From Symbiodinium natans (lineage: Eukaryota > Sar > Dinophyceae > Suessiales > Symbiodiniaceae): DNA of 64,000 nt. Positions 9,752 through 21,055 of the stretch are shown here, in pieces; the stretch's first letter is position 1; the number at the start of each line of letters is the position of its first letter. Location: the NCBI GenBank assembly GCA_905221605.1, contig CAJNDS010002149.1:417972-481971 (forward strand), given 5' to 3'. Made by a program: the position numbers and the translations under genes. Under the pieces are notes generated by a model, which saw only the letters and a program-made list of their open reading frames with translations, ran no database searches and was not told the DNA's origin.

Positions 9752-12206
9752 CTGGCTCAAGGTCTCGGCTCAACCCCGGTGGGGTGCACAGGTAGCAGAG
9801 CGGTAGCTGTGTGAACCAGCCTCGAGTCCCCTAACTGTTTTGGGTACCAGGCCTGCTTTTTCACAGCCTTCATTTGAGCCATGTCCAGAGCACCTGTGCA
9901 GTCGAGACCCTCACTGCCAACAAGTGACGGGTTGGAGTCTTCTCACCCAACTTGCGATGCAGAGAGCCAGAAGGAAGGCACGGCCCGACTGGAGGGCGAA
10001 GCAGCCCGGCTTGGGGAACTCTTCCCTTATGCGAGTCCTCTTACAGCCGGCTGTGGAGTTTCTCCAGCTTTGGAAGACCAGGTAAGAAGCTCGAGCAACC
10101 TGGCAAGTGTAGAGCGAACTTGGGCCCATAGAGCCAATTGTGGTCCCAGCCAAAGCAGGACTTTCCACCAAGCACTCTGCTTTCGCTGGCATCACAAGGG
10201 CCGGAAAGAGTGGCTGCTCCTCTCCGAGGACAGCAGCGTGTATTTTGTTCGCACCAGCAAATCCGGCAAAACAGTCCGAGCCGGACCTTGTGGGCAATGG
10301 AGATGCATGGAAGACCCAGCAGAGCTCCACGGGGGAACGGGAGGCGACCCGCCCGTGCAGTGGCTTCGCCTTTTGAACTTCAATTGCACTGGCTGTGGTA
10401 ACATTCCAACCCATAACCTCAACTTCGTGCCTGGTCCTGGGGAAAGGCAACCAGCGATCTTGTATGGAGAGGATGGAAGACGCATCGAGCTCCAATGTGC
10501 CCTTTGTCTTGAAAACTTCCTGGAGTGCACGTGGAGCTGGCCGAGCTTCGATCAAGCAGTCAGGAGACAGGTGTTTCTGGACGATGCCTCCCTGGCTGAC
10601 TTGCGTCAGTTAGGTCACCAAGGTACGGAGCCCGTAGAATCTTCGCTGGCGCCGCTGTCTTCTGCAGCCAGCGCACATGGCTGGACCTTCCTTGAGGAAG
10701 GGTGTTCTCAGGATCTAGACTCCCCAGAAGAAGCATGCAGCAGTGAATGGCTTGAGTGTGGCTTTGAAGACTTGGAAGACATCCCCTGGGAGGTCTGACC
10801 TAATACGGCCCCAACCCACTCAAATTGCAGGAGCTATGCCCTGCCAGAATCAAGGGTGAGACTCTCCCCTCCGGAATCCAATGTCATAGAGGAGACTCTC
10901 CTTTTCAAGCAAGGATGTACAAATCAAAGCGAAACTGCTTGCAATGATTGCATAAGGAAGCAGGTTAGAGCGAAAGCAGTTCAGTGCCCAGTCCCGGCAC
11001 CCCCTTTTCCATCCAACGGAATAGGTTCGCAGTTGTTCCGTTGGACACCCGGCAGGACTGGCCGCCATGATGCGGCCTGTGTTCAGCCTGACACCGGTTC
11101 GGCACCCTTGCTCGGTCTGTCAAGCAGACCGCTGGACCGGGTTTTCGGGCTCAGGTGCTTGCGGGTACTTTCAGGCCCAACACGGGGTTCTCGCAAACGC
11201 AGCGCACGCACGGAAAACGTCAGTACCGGTCCCTGTAGATCCTCACTGGTTGATGAGGGGAGGGTTGCGCGCTGAGATGTTGAGGAACGGACGAGGATCC
11301 AAGTACACCGGCAGGTTGAGGCCGAGGGCATGATGCCCTGCATCAGTTTGGGGTTACCCGTGTTTGGCCTTTGAGTATTTCCTTTGCTGTCCCTGCAGGG
11401 TGTGTTGTTTTCTCCTGGTGGTGCAAGCCCAGCCAGGAGGAGCCTAGCGGCAGGCGTTGTTTGTTAGGGACCAAAACCTAGGCTGACGGACAGCCTGAGG
11501 CACCAGATTGCGGAGGTTAAAGGCTGTGGCTCGGTGCCCGAAAGCCTGCCCAGCTGAGATGCCCAAATCAACCAAGCCCTCCCTGCGTGCAAGTGGTGTG
11601 GGTTCCTCTGGAGCCGCTGAGGTTGAATCAGTGAGTAAGAGCGAGAAAGTTGGTTCTTCCTCCCTGGTGAGTAAGTGCGAGAAAACCAGGTCAGCATACG
11701 GGGCAAACAGGAGCTCAGTGCTGCTGCGGCATGAGTTTCTGGGGCCTAGGTTAGTAAGTGCGAGAAAGCTTAGGCCTGTTCCGGAGGTTGGCGACTTTTG
11801 CCAATCCACTTGTTTGCAGTTTGTACAGGCATTGCCCATGTGTCGGTTCCGGACCTTCTGCCTTTTCTGAGTGAGCCGAATGTGGGTGAGTTTCTCCCCT
11901 GTACAGGCAGGGCTTATAGGGTAGGCAGTACAGACCAGGCAGTTCAACCTGCAGAACATTTGCCTAGGGCTTTGTATAGAGCCAAACCAGTGAGTAGCCG
12001 TAGGCCGCCGAGCTTCTCGCGGAACTGGTTAAGCCCTCAATGCTTTCTCTCGGTGTTCCCTGCACATAGTTCGGCCGTGTTAAGCAGGCCAAGGACACCT
12101 CGAGAGTTTTTCCTTTTCTGTGCATAGTTAATGTTTTCCGGAACTTCGGTTCCGAAGAGCCTAACCTGGCTAGCGACGCAGCCCGCTTTCGTGTGATATA
12201 TGTGAC
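9752..12206 (+). mobile_element. Non-autonomous LINE-tail unit B
   Basis: 2455-base unit, near-identical to A along its whole length and joined to it head to tail at the GTGAC tail. It begins CTGGCTCAAGGTCTCGG, carries the 305-codon ORF and ends with the GGAAC-TTCG-GTTCC hairpin and the tail. Differences from A are scattered point changes and small indels, so this is a separate insertion or duplication and not an assembly echo. Confidence 0.85.
9881..10798 (+). CDS. 305-aa unknown protein of the non-autonomous unit, copy B
   Basis: Intact ATG-initiated 305-codon copy. Compared with copy A it has conservative changes mainly in the N-terminal 90 residues and in the segment after residue 210 (for example ADLRQLGHQGTEPVESS). 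The central ~95-200 block and the CxxC pairs are almost unchanged. The uneven distribution of changes suggests constraint on the middle of the protein. Function unknown. Confidence 0.7.
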   Translation: MSRAPVQSRPSLPTSDGLESSHPTCDAESQKEGTARLEGEAARLGELFPYASPLTAGCGVSPALEDQVRSSSNLASVERTWAHRANCGPSQSRTFHQALCFRWHHKGRKEWLLLSEDSSVYFVRTSKSGKTVRAGPCGQWRCMEDPAELHGGTGGDPPVQWLRLLNFNCTGCGNIPTHNLNFVPGPGERQPAILYGEDGRRIELQCALCLENFLECTWSWPSFDQAVRRQVFLDDASLADLRQLGHQGTEPVESSLAPLSSAASAHGWTFLEEGCSQDLDSPEEACSSEWLECGFEDLEDIPWEV

Positions 12207-14710
12207 CTGGCTCAAGGTCTCGGCTCAACCCCGGTGGGGTGCACAGGTAGCAGAGCGGTAGCTGTGTGAACCAGCCTCGAGTCCCCTAACTGTTTTGGGT
12301 ACCAGGCCTGCTTGTTCACAGCCTTCATTTGAGCCATGTCCAGAGCACCTGTGCAGTCGAGATCCTCACTGCCAGCAAGTGATGGGTTGGAGTCATCTCA
12401 CCCAACTTGCTCTGCAGAGAGCCAGAAAGAAGGCACGGCCCGACTGGAGGGCGAAGCAGCCCGGCTTGGGGAACTCTTCCCTTATGCGAGTCCTCTTACA
12501 GCCGGCTGTGGAGTTTCTCCAACCTTGGAAGACCAGGTAAGATGCTCGAGCAGCCTGGCAAATCCAGAGCGAACTTGGGCCCATAGAGCCAATTGTGGTC
12601 CCAGCCAATGCAGGACTTTCCACCAAGCGCTCTGCTTTCGCTGGCATCACAAGGGCCGGAAAGAGTGGCTGCTCCTCTCCGAGGACAGCAGCGTGTATTT
12701 TGTTCGCACCAGCAAATCCGGCAAAACAGTCCGAGCCGGACCCTGTGGGCAATGGAGATGCATGGAAGACCCAGCAGAGCTCCACGGGGGAACGGGAGGC
12801 GACCCGCCCGTGCAGTGGCTTCGCCTTTTGAACTTTAATTGCACTGGCTGTGGTAACATTCCAACCCATAACCTCAACTTCTTGCCCGGTCCTGGGAAAA
12901 GGCAACCAGCGATCTTGCATGGAGAGGATGGAAGACGCATCGAGCTCTACTGTGCCCTTTGTCTAGAAAGCTTCCTAGCGTGCACGTGGAGCTGGCCGAG
13001 TTTCGACCAAGCAGTTAGGAGACCGGTGTTTCTGGACTACGCTTCCCTTGCTAACTTGCGTCAGTTAGGTCACCAAGGTACGGAGCCCGTAGAACCTTTG
13101 CTGGCGCCGCTGTCTTCTGCAGCCAGCGCACATGGCTGGACCTTCCTTGAGGAAGGGTGTTCTCAGGATCTAGACTCCCCAGAAGAAGCAGGCAACAGTG
13201 ATTGGCTGGTGTGTGGCTTTGAAGACTTGGAAGACGTCCCCTGGGAGGTCTGACCTAATCCGGCCCCAACCCACCCAAATTGCAGGAGCTATGCCCTGCC
13301 AGAATCAAGGGTGAGATGCTCACCCTCCGGAATCCCTTTGTCACGGGTGAAGCTTCTCCCCGTCCAATCAGCGACGGTCCTGTGAGTCCGTTCCCAAACT
13401 GAGAGTGCCATAGGGCACCACGGAGAATCTTGCATAGAATTGGATCATTTAATGATCGCATAAGGATGCAGGTTGTAAGAATGCAAGCAGAAGTGCTCAG
13501 TCCCGGCACGTACCCAGATCCATCCGTCGGAATATTTTCGCAGTTGTTCCGATGGACACCCTGCAGGACAGGCCGCCTCGATGCGGCTTTTGTTCAGCCT
13601 GACACCGGTTCGGCCCCTTTGCTCGGTCTGTGCAGCAGACCGCTGGACCGGGTTTTCGGGCTCAGGTGCTTGTGGGTCTTCCACAGGCCCAACACGGGGT
13701 TCTCGCAAACACAGCGCACGAAAGGATAACGTTAGAACCGCACCCTGAAGATCCTCACTGGTTGATGAGGGGAGGGAGGGCGCTGAGGTGTGGCAGGAAC
13801 GGACGAGGATCCTAAGTACGCCGACCGTATGAGGTTTAGGGCATTTCCCTGCACCAGTTTGGGGTTACCCGTGTTTGGCCTGTCGAGGATCTCCTTTGAG
13901 ATTCCTGCAGGGTGCTGTTGTTTCTCTCCGGGTGGTGCAAGCCCATCTTGGAGGAAGCCTAGCGGCAGGCGTGTTGTTAGGGACCAATGCTTGGCTGACG
14001 GACAGCCAGAGGCACCAGATTGTGGAGGTTAAAGGCTGTGGCTCGGTGCCTGAAAGCCTGCCCAACTGAGCTGCCCAAATCAACCAAGCCCTCCCTGCGT
14101 GCAAGTGGTATGGGCTCCTTGGAGCCGCTGAGGTTGAACCAGTTAGTAAGAGCGAGAAAGCTGGTTCCCCTCCCTGGTGAGTAAGTGCGAGAAAGCCAGG
14201 TCAGCAAACGGGGCTAACAGGAGCTCAGTGCTGCTGCGGCATGAGTTCCTGGGGCCTAGGTTAGTAAGGGCGAGAAAGCCTAGGCCTGTGCCGGAGGTTG
14301 GCGACTTTGCCAAGCCACTTGCGTTCAGTTTAGTACAGGCATTGCCCATGTATCGGTTCCAGACCTTCTGCCTTTTCTGAGTGAGCCGGAAGTGGGTGAG
14401 TTTCTCCCCTGTACTGGCAGGGCTGATAGGGTAGGCAGTACAGACCAGGCAGTTCAACCTGCAGAACTTTTTGCCTAGGGCTTTGTACAGCGCCAAACCA
14501 GTGAGTAGCCGTTGGCCGCCGAGCTTCTCGCGGAACTGGTTAGGCCCTTTTCTTCTCTCGGTGCTCCCTGCACATAGTACGGCCGTGTCAAGCAGGCCAA
14601 GGACACCTCGAGAGTCTTTTTCCGTGCATAGTTAATACCTACCGGAACTCCGGTTCCGAAGAGCCTAACCTGGCTAGCGACTCAGCCCGCTTTCGAGTGA
14701 TATATGTGAC
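12207..14710 (+). mobile_element. Non-autonomous LINE-tail unit C
   Basis: 2504-base unit continuing the array. It is more diverged from A and B in the 3' UTR: a ~60-base replacement near 13330-13440 and a different 13700-13960 stretch. It starts CTGGCTCAAGG and ends with GGAAC-TCCG-GTTCC plus the GTGATATATGTGAC tail. Its 3' end is the closest match to the truncated copy at 6901-7295. Confidence 0.83.
12336..13253 (+). CDS. 305-aa unknown protein of the non-autonomous unit, copy C
   Basis: Third intact 305-codon copy with an ATG start. The CxxC pair positions and the central block are kept; changes include LNFLPGPGKRQ, CLESFLACTW and a tail reading EEAGNSDW. No frame-disrupting change is seen in any of the three copies, although the surrounding 3' UTRs carry indels. 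Function unknown; see copy A for visible features. Confidence 0.7.
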   Translation: MSRAPVQSRSSLPASDGLESSHPTCSAESQKEGTARLEGEAARLGELFPYASPLTAGCGVSPTLEDQVRCSSSLANPERTWAHRANCGPSQCRTFHQALCFRWHHKGRKEWLLLSEDSSVYFVRTSKSGKTVRAGPCGQWRCMEDPAELHGGTGGDPPVQWLRLLNFNCTGCGNIPTHNLNFLPGPGKRQPAILHGEDGRRIELYCALCLESFLACTWSWPSFDQAVRRPVFLDYASLANLRQLGHQGTEPVEPLLAPLSSAASAHGWTFLEEGCSQDLDSPEEAGNSDWLVCGFEDLEDVPWEV

Positions 14711-16294
14711 CAAAAAGCCCTGGTTCGATCTCCAGGAGTAAAGCAAGGAGCCATGCTAGGCATCTTTCCTTAGCGGAAAGCGATGCGCGTTTCCGGGCGA
14801 ACTCAACACCACGCCCTACACCACCTGCTCCTCCGCCAAGCAGGCGAGCCCAGGCGGAAGACGTGCCCGAAGCTCCTTCGGATGCAACCAAGGATTGGCG
14901 CTCCGACCAGCTTTCCCCCTGGGAACGAAGGGTCAAGTTAAGAAGCTCCTCAGATTCAAGCGGGCACAGAAGGGAAGAGGTTCTCTCCCGAAACGCGGCT
15001 CCTCTGCCAAACTCCTCCTCATCGAACCCTGGGCGCCCTGATGCCCACGCGGAGGTTGAGGATCTCACCTCTCTTCATGACCCCGCCAGCTCTCCCGAGA
15101 GCTCAGGGTGGCCCCTGGACAACAAAGCATCCAATGAAGGATCAATAGTCCTCCGTGAAGCAAACCATCAGACAGATAGAGCGGCTAGTTCTGGAAGAGA
15201 CGACGCAGTGGCAGAAGCCGAGCGTCGGAGTGCAGACCCACAGGCAGCCGCGTTCCACTTTCAAGGCCAGTGGAAGGCACACCGCAGCAAGCCAAAGGAA
15301 CCTCTGCACTATCTTCCTGTCAACCTAGTCATGGTCCATGACATCACCCACAGCCTCCATGTCCGGGACACCATGGATCTGACTATGCTCATGTTCGGCC
15401 GAACGCGAGTAGCCTATGTAGCCGAATCGGCTCCCCTGGTGTGGAAATTTTCGGATGAAAGCCAAGCCGAAGAGGAGCGCATCAGTAACATCTTTCCCCG
15501 TTTAACGGCGAAGGTCTACTGGTATGGGCTCGTGCGAATCCGCCTGCTATGGAGGGGTGGAGAGCAGGTGTTTCCATTTTACATGTCGCTGCAAGAGCGG
15601 TGTGTTCCAGGGGTTGAGGTTCTCACCCGATTCGGCGCTGGAAGCCAGAGTTGCTTCCAGTTCTTGTGCTACATGGCCATCATTTTGGCCTCTCTTCGAG
15701 CTGCAGGGTGGACCCTCCGCGATTTGGGACCACTAAATGTAGCTGTGAGTCGTACCACAGCGAATTCCCCCCATCCGAGGCTCATTTTCTTCGACACAAA
15801 TGAATGGACATGGGAGGGAAAGGAAGCCAAACACAGCTGGACAGGCTTTTGGTCGCTTGTGGCGGATTTCAGCCCTTCACGCCAAGGCTGGCTGCGCGAC
15901 AAGCTCAGACACGTTGGCTTGTACCCAAGGTGGTGCGCGGAAACGTTGTTAATGGAGTGTCAGCCTTTCTGGAGCCATCTCAGCGAACAGGGCATTATCG
16001 ACTCGGGAGGGCCCTGTTTCAGTGATCTGCGATGAGCCAGAAGGTGAGTTTCTCCCTGTGCTGCGGCGAGAATCTTGTCAAGTCTGTAAAGACTCTGAGG
16101 GATGGTGAGGTTCTCCCAGCCCGTAGCTCTTTCCGTAACATCTCCGGATGCCTTCACAAGCACGGCCGTGTTTAGCAGGCCAAGGCATTCCCGAGAGTAG
16201 TTGTTCTCACTGTTTCACCTTAACTTCCGGGACTTTGGTTCCGAAGAGCCTAATTGGCTAGCGACGTCGCCCGCTCTCGAGTGATATATGTGAC
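14711..16294 (+). mobile_element. 5'-truncated second copy of the LINE 3' region
   Basis: Begins at the tail of unit C with CAAAAAGCCC, corresponding to base ~5343 of the first LINE, and runs through the second ORF and 3' UTR to GTGATATATGTGAC. It is a typical 5'-truncated LINE insertion and closes the array; the sequence after 16294 (CCTCCTAGTTTCC…) is not related. Identity to the first copy is high but with many substitutions plus an insertion near 15130-15170, so it is an older sister and not a recent duplicate. Confidence 0.85.
14713..16035 (+). pseudogene. Truncated LINE second ORF with kinase-like domain (copy 2)
   Basis: The frame is open from the truncation point to the TGA at 16033-16035 but has lost the first ~44 codons, including the ATG. 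The kinase-like residues are all retained: PLVWKF, LRDLGPLN and FFDTN. Against copy 1, most changes lie in the Ser/Pro/Glu-rich linker, where there is a short insertion (GSIVLREANHQ region); the domain itself differs by only a handful of residues. This suggests purifying selection on the domain before this copy was made. It may be translated from a downstream start, but it is most simply a dead fragment. Confidence 0.7.
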
Positions 16295-19200
16295 CCTCCT
16301 AGTTTCCCAGTTGACGCGTGATGTGCACTTGAGTTGTCTGCTATGAGTGTGAAGCATAGGCACGAGGACATGTCAGGCAGTGCAGATTTCTTTTGGCTTG
16401 GTGAGACCTTGTTTTTGAGTGGGAAGAACCGTTTTCTGTTCGTTTTCTCGAAACTCGTTTGTCGGAACTCGTTTCCTGTTTGTGACCTGGTATTTGGTGA
16501 CCAGAAGTGACTCAAGCCAGTTTAGGTCTGCACAGAGCTCAGCAGAGCACCTAAGAGGTGCTAGGAACCTACCCACAGTGTTTAGGAGTAGAAGTTCCAT
16601 GCTGAGTGTTTTCACCTGAAGTACCTTTGTTTTCCCATGTCTGGCAGACAGTGTTTGAAGCTGGAGAGCCGTGCTTGCATTGGCTCAAGGCTCAAGACGA
16701 GCGGAGCTCGAGAAGCTGTGAACAGCGCAGTGAAAAGAGTCCGCACTTCGTGCTGTGAGGGTTAAGTGTAGTCTTGACCTGAGGTCCCTTAGGCCCCGTA
16801 GCTGTGCCACGAGTTTCAACGAAATACGACGATCTGTGGTGGGGTCTAGACACGATAGCATAAGAAAGAGCGACATACAAAAACTGCTGCTCTTCGAACG
16901 TTAAGTCATCCAAGCCAATCGTCTGGGGGCGTTTCGACAGAGACGTGCCAAACAAGGCTGGTTCGCTTTTCTTGACAATGCGGCTTGACGACAAACCGTT
17001 TCTCGACAGGGAGAAATTCGAAGCCGATCTTCGAAAACTTCATGGTTCGGACATTCACCAAGTCATTATTTGGGTCAGAGGCAAGTTGCTTGCTTTTGTT
17101 GGCGTGTAATTTTGGGCATGTACAGTTTCCACTGATCTGGCAGTTTTCTCAGCCAAGTCGGTTGTCTATTGTCGTATTTTCCTACAGCCCGAAAACTGTT
17201 CAAAGGCATGTGTAAGAAGATCACTAACCTGTTCGAATTGTGCTGAAACTTCACTCTTGGCTTGGTTAATGCGCCGCTTTCTTGTTGCTGATCGCCTTTC
17301 TAGCGGATTGAACCTCCAAGATTGTTCAGTAATAATCGTGAACTCTGTTCTCGAGCTCTTGTGCTCTGCTGCGTGAATAACATTCTGATTGTCTCTGTCT
17401 GTACCATTGGTCCCACCTTTAGTGTCTTGCGAAGCAACGGGTGGAAGCAGTGTTACAGATTGCAGGGTTGATCTTTTTGGAACGCCACCTCTTGACATGG
17501 GGCAAGAAGCACGTGGTTTTGCACCGCGCGCTCAAGTCTGAAGACGTCCCCTCTTCTACACATCCAACTTCACAGGCGTGTGGATTTGTTCTGGAGCTAC
17601 CAACGCGGTTTACTTGCGTGCAAGCTTTACAAGGCCTTCGCCTTCTGCGGGCTGGCCAACTCAATTCTGATCTCCGGAAACAGCTCTGTGCCCGCGGAAA
17701 GTGCCAGTACAGTATGGCAGTGCCAAAAACAAGCTTGGCAAGCCTGTGATGGTACGCTGAGAAATGTATTATTCTTGCATGGCTCCAAGCTTGACCATTG
17801 CGCATAGCTTCTTGCAAGCGGAGCGGAGCTAGAGATGCATCAAGATCACCCTGCACCAAGCCTGCCAGTAGCGGACAAGGCCTTTGTACCTTCCCGGGCC
17901 TGACCCAGACCACTGACTCCCCTAGCCGCAAAGAAGGCCCCGGGAAGGTGGCAAATGGAGAAGGGTCTGCAATGCCCAGATGTCCGGTTCTGGAGCTGGT
18001 GGCAAGTGCAGCAGCAACTCTTCATGGGTCCTACAGTACAGTTCCAGTGTTTGCAAGCCTTAAAGCGAAATCCGGACAAAACACATTAAGCTAGGTTGCT
18101 GTTCACCTGGCAGTTTCCAGATTTGTGTGCTTGGAAGCCTCCGCTCAGGCCTTTGATGCCTGTCCGTGGACTTGGGAAAGTCCTTGGGGGTCCACCGAGA
18201 ACACGGACCATGGCTGCAGCAGGCACATTGTAATTGCATTCCCCCCCGTCTTAGAAAAGCCCAAGACTACAGGCAGCCCGCTGCTTGTCCCCTTGGCAAG
18301 ACTCAAAGGCGACAGCAAAAGGCAGCGCCCGTGATTGAAGGACTTCGAGCAATAAGTCTACATGGAAATTCTGTTTGCGCGCTTATTTGGCGTGCGCTCA
18401 AGCGGAACATCGTTGGGAAGCGTAAAGCCCAGACCCCACGCTTGCGTGATTCGATTTATTTGACGACGCATGGGCATTATCAAGAATTTAGGTCAGGTGT
18501 ACCACCAGTTCACTTCCTTAATGTTATTTGGCAGGTCCTCGCTTCTCTGTTGCAATCAAACCATTAAAAACTTCTGGTCCGTCCACAATTTGGAGTGGTC
18601 TGACATGCGCCACAGGCCCTCTTGGAGGTGTGTTGCATCTCTTCTGACACTAAGAAGACTTCTGCACCTATATGCAGAGCACCTAAGAGGCAGACAAATT
18701 CAAAGCTCAGGTGCATAATTGGGACAGCCCTTAAGGGGCTTACCCAATCCAAGCAACCAAGTAACGCCTTAACAGCTTTTAGTATAAAATGTCCTGCCAC
18801 GGCAATCCCAAGCTCTCGGCCCTCCACCTTTCCCTTCCAGTTCCGGGACGAAGGTGCTGTGCAGTATTGGCAAGTTTAGAAGGCTATTCGGACGATGTGG
18901 CATTCAGCCAAAGCCACCAGGCACAACATGTAGGAGTACCATTCCGACTGGCATCTCTGCGTGGAAGTTGATAAGAAGGAGTTGCAGCCTGTTGCCCCGC
19001 AATACAACCGCCGCTGATCCGCCAACAGCTATTTCGGAGTTAGCATAAAGGCCAAAAAAACAGGTAATCGCACGGTATCGTCCAAGACACCCCAATTGGA
19101 AGGGTCCATGGCAATGAAGTGCGGGCCGGAGTAAGGTTTGACTGCTGTATGGCAGTCTCTTCCCTCTGAATAGTTCTTTGCAGGTTTCCTTTCTGGGAAA

Positions 19201-20142
19201 CGAGGATTCTGCTGACACTGCCCCAGGTTCCACTGTGGCCGGGCTGGTGCGCCTGGATGTTGGGAACTCCGGGTTGGTCTTCCAATTTGCGAAATCGCAT
19301 TGTGTTGGCTGTTGCTCGGGGTTGCTCCACTGGCTAACCAGCATGGGGTGCTGGGCTTGGAGGGCCCTTGCTGACTGCGGCCCCAGTTTCTGCTTGGGAA
19401 TGTGGTCAGACACAGTTGTGCGCCTGAATGTTCGGAAAGGCCGGGCTTCAATAACAGAGCCGCAAGTTGTGTCGGCTGTTGCTCGGGGCTGTTTCACTGG
19501 CTGACCTATGAAGTGCCCTGTGCTGGTCTTGCATCCGTTGTTCTTGCTAACAAGTTCCACTGTCCCACCATGGGGCGCGTGCTGGCCTTGCTTCTTCTCT
19601 GGGAAAGTTGGCCAATTTGTACCTTCCCTTTCCGCGACTGTCTGCCTGGTACCTGGCCGTGTCGGTCGGTAACTTTGCTGTCCTTCTTCGATTTACAGCT
19701 TTCCGTGCTAACCTTCGTTGCGCCAGTGGCTTCATGATGGTGGTTATGATGATCTGGCAAATCTCGCATTTTGCGACCCCCCCGCATGCTCTGCGCTGCT
19801 CGATTACACCTGGATTTCTGCGACGACCTCGAGTACTGAGCGCGGGGGACACATAGACGTTTGGTGCCTTGGTTTTGCGGGTTGCTGCGGGTTTTGGTGG
19901 TTGTGTTTTGTGGTGGTTTTGGTGTGTTTTTGCTTTGGTTTTCGCACCTGCTCTGTTTCACCCCTAGTGTTGAGACCCACAAGAACGGCCTACTGCGCTG
20001 CTGATGTAGTAAAGAGGCGTCGGTCCAAAAAAAAATGACATTCTGATTGTCTCCGATGGTGAGTCCATCGAAGGGCGCATTATTTTCGCAAGTCAGCATC
20101 GTGTGCCAGTGAAGATCATAGGAAGAGTGCTTAAAGACATGA
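16295..20142. other. Gene-poor stretch, no recognised gene
   Basis: I see no protein or RNA gene with family motifs here. Noticeable items: TTGGCTCAAGGCTCAAGAC at 16680-16698, which looks like one-and-a-half spliced-leader ends, and a diverged duplication at 19225-19540. Short open frames on both strands show no domain and no conserved start. Confidence 0.5.
19225..19540. repeat. Diverged ~165-base tandem duplication
   Basis: Two adjacent blocks share GTGCGCCTG(A/G)ATGTT and GTTGTGT(C/T)GGCTGTTGCTCGGGG followed by CACTGGCTAACC or CACTGGCTGACC (first block ~19225-19370, second ~19395-19540). Several substitutions and small indels separate them. No coding signal. Confidence 0.5.
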
Positions 20143-20425
20143 GTGGTGGGGGTTCTATCACCTTCATCGGCCGTACCATTCGAAGGTGGCCAAATTGCAA
20201 GTCGATTGAGGTGTTCGTTCGTACAGACTACCTTGTGCCTTGCTGGGAAGCCTATTAAATCAAGAAGGGATCCAATGCATATCCAAACATCGCCTCGATG
20301 CTTGAAGAATCTCCTACCAGTAAGCCGCTTACATCTGAGTCATACCACGATTCCGTCGGGCGCTAGGCTAATCCTGTGGTTGGCACAAAAGACAGGCAGC
20401 ACCCACTCAGGCCACTGAGTCCGGA

Positions 20426-21055
20426 TTGCGAGCTCTCCTGAGATTCCTATTTGAGGATAGGGATCTCGTTCTTCAGTTGCCATCACCGGAACTCGATGCA
20501 CATTTCTTGGCATGTCCCGAAGACCACCTGCGAACACACCTTCATATCTTCACTGACGCTTCTCATGCGCCATGCCGATACTTAGGGAGAAAGAGGGTCT
20601 CTGGTGGAGCCATGTGCTATGCTGGATGTCTGATTCAAACTGTTGCAAAAGTTCAGGGAGTGGTTTCCTTGTCATCTTGCAAGGCTGAACTTCATGCTTT
20701 GCAGTACATGTGTCAAGAGAGCGTTGGGCTTACTTTACAGCTTGAAAGAGTACTGTCAAGCTTGGATGGAGCCACTGTGACCATCACAAGTCAGGCTCAT
20801 GTTGGCGATTGGATAGAGGATGAGGCGGCGAGTGAATGGGAAGGCACTCGGCTTGTTACTGACTTGATCAGTGACAGTCAAGCTGCCATCGACCTCTTGA
20901 ATGGTCAGGACCTCCCGAGGAGGTCCAGGCACGTTGAAATACGCCTTCAGTGGATGAGGTCTAAGATGGCCTCGGGGGAAGTACGCCTGGAATGGATCAG
21001 AGGGACCTTGAATCCTGCTGATATCTTCACTAAACGTCACCGCCGCCTTGCTTAA
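20426..21055 (+). pseudogene. Copia-type RNase H fragment
   Basis: Open frame without a proper start, decayed upstream (the preceding LILWLAQKT segment resembles the end of a Copia RT but runs into stops). It shows the Copia RNase H order: FTDASH, SCKAELHALQ, SDSQAAIDL, RSRHVEIRLQW, and NPADIFTK near the end. It is the 3' remainder of an LTR retrotransposon whose Gag-to-RT part is gone or unrecognisable in the window. The frame overlaps the next ORF by a few bases in a different frame. Confidence 0.75.
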
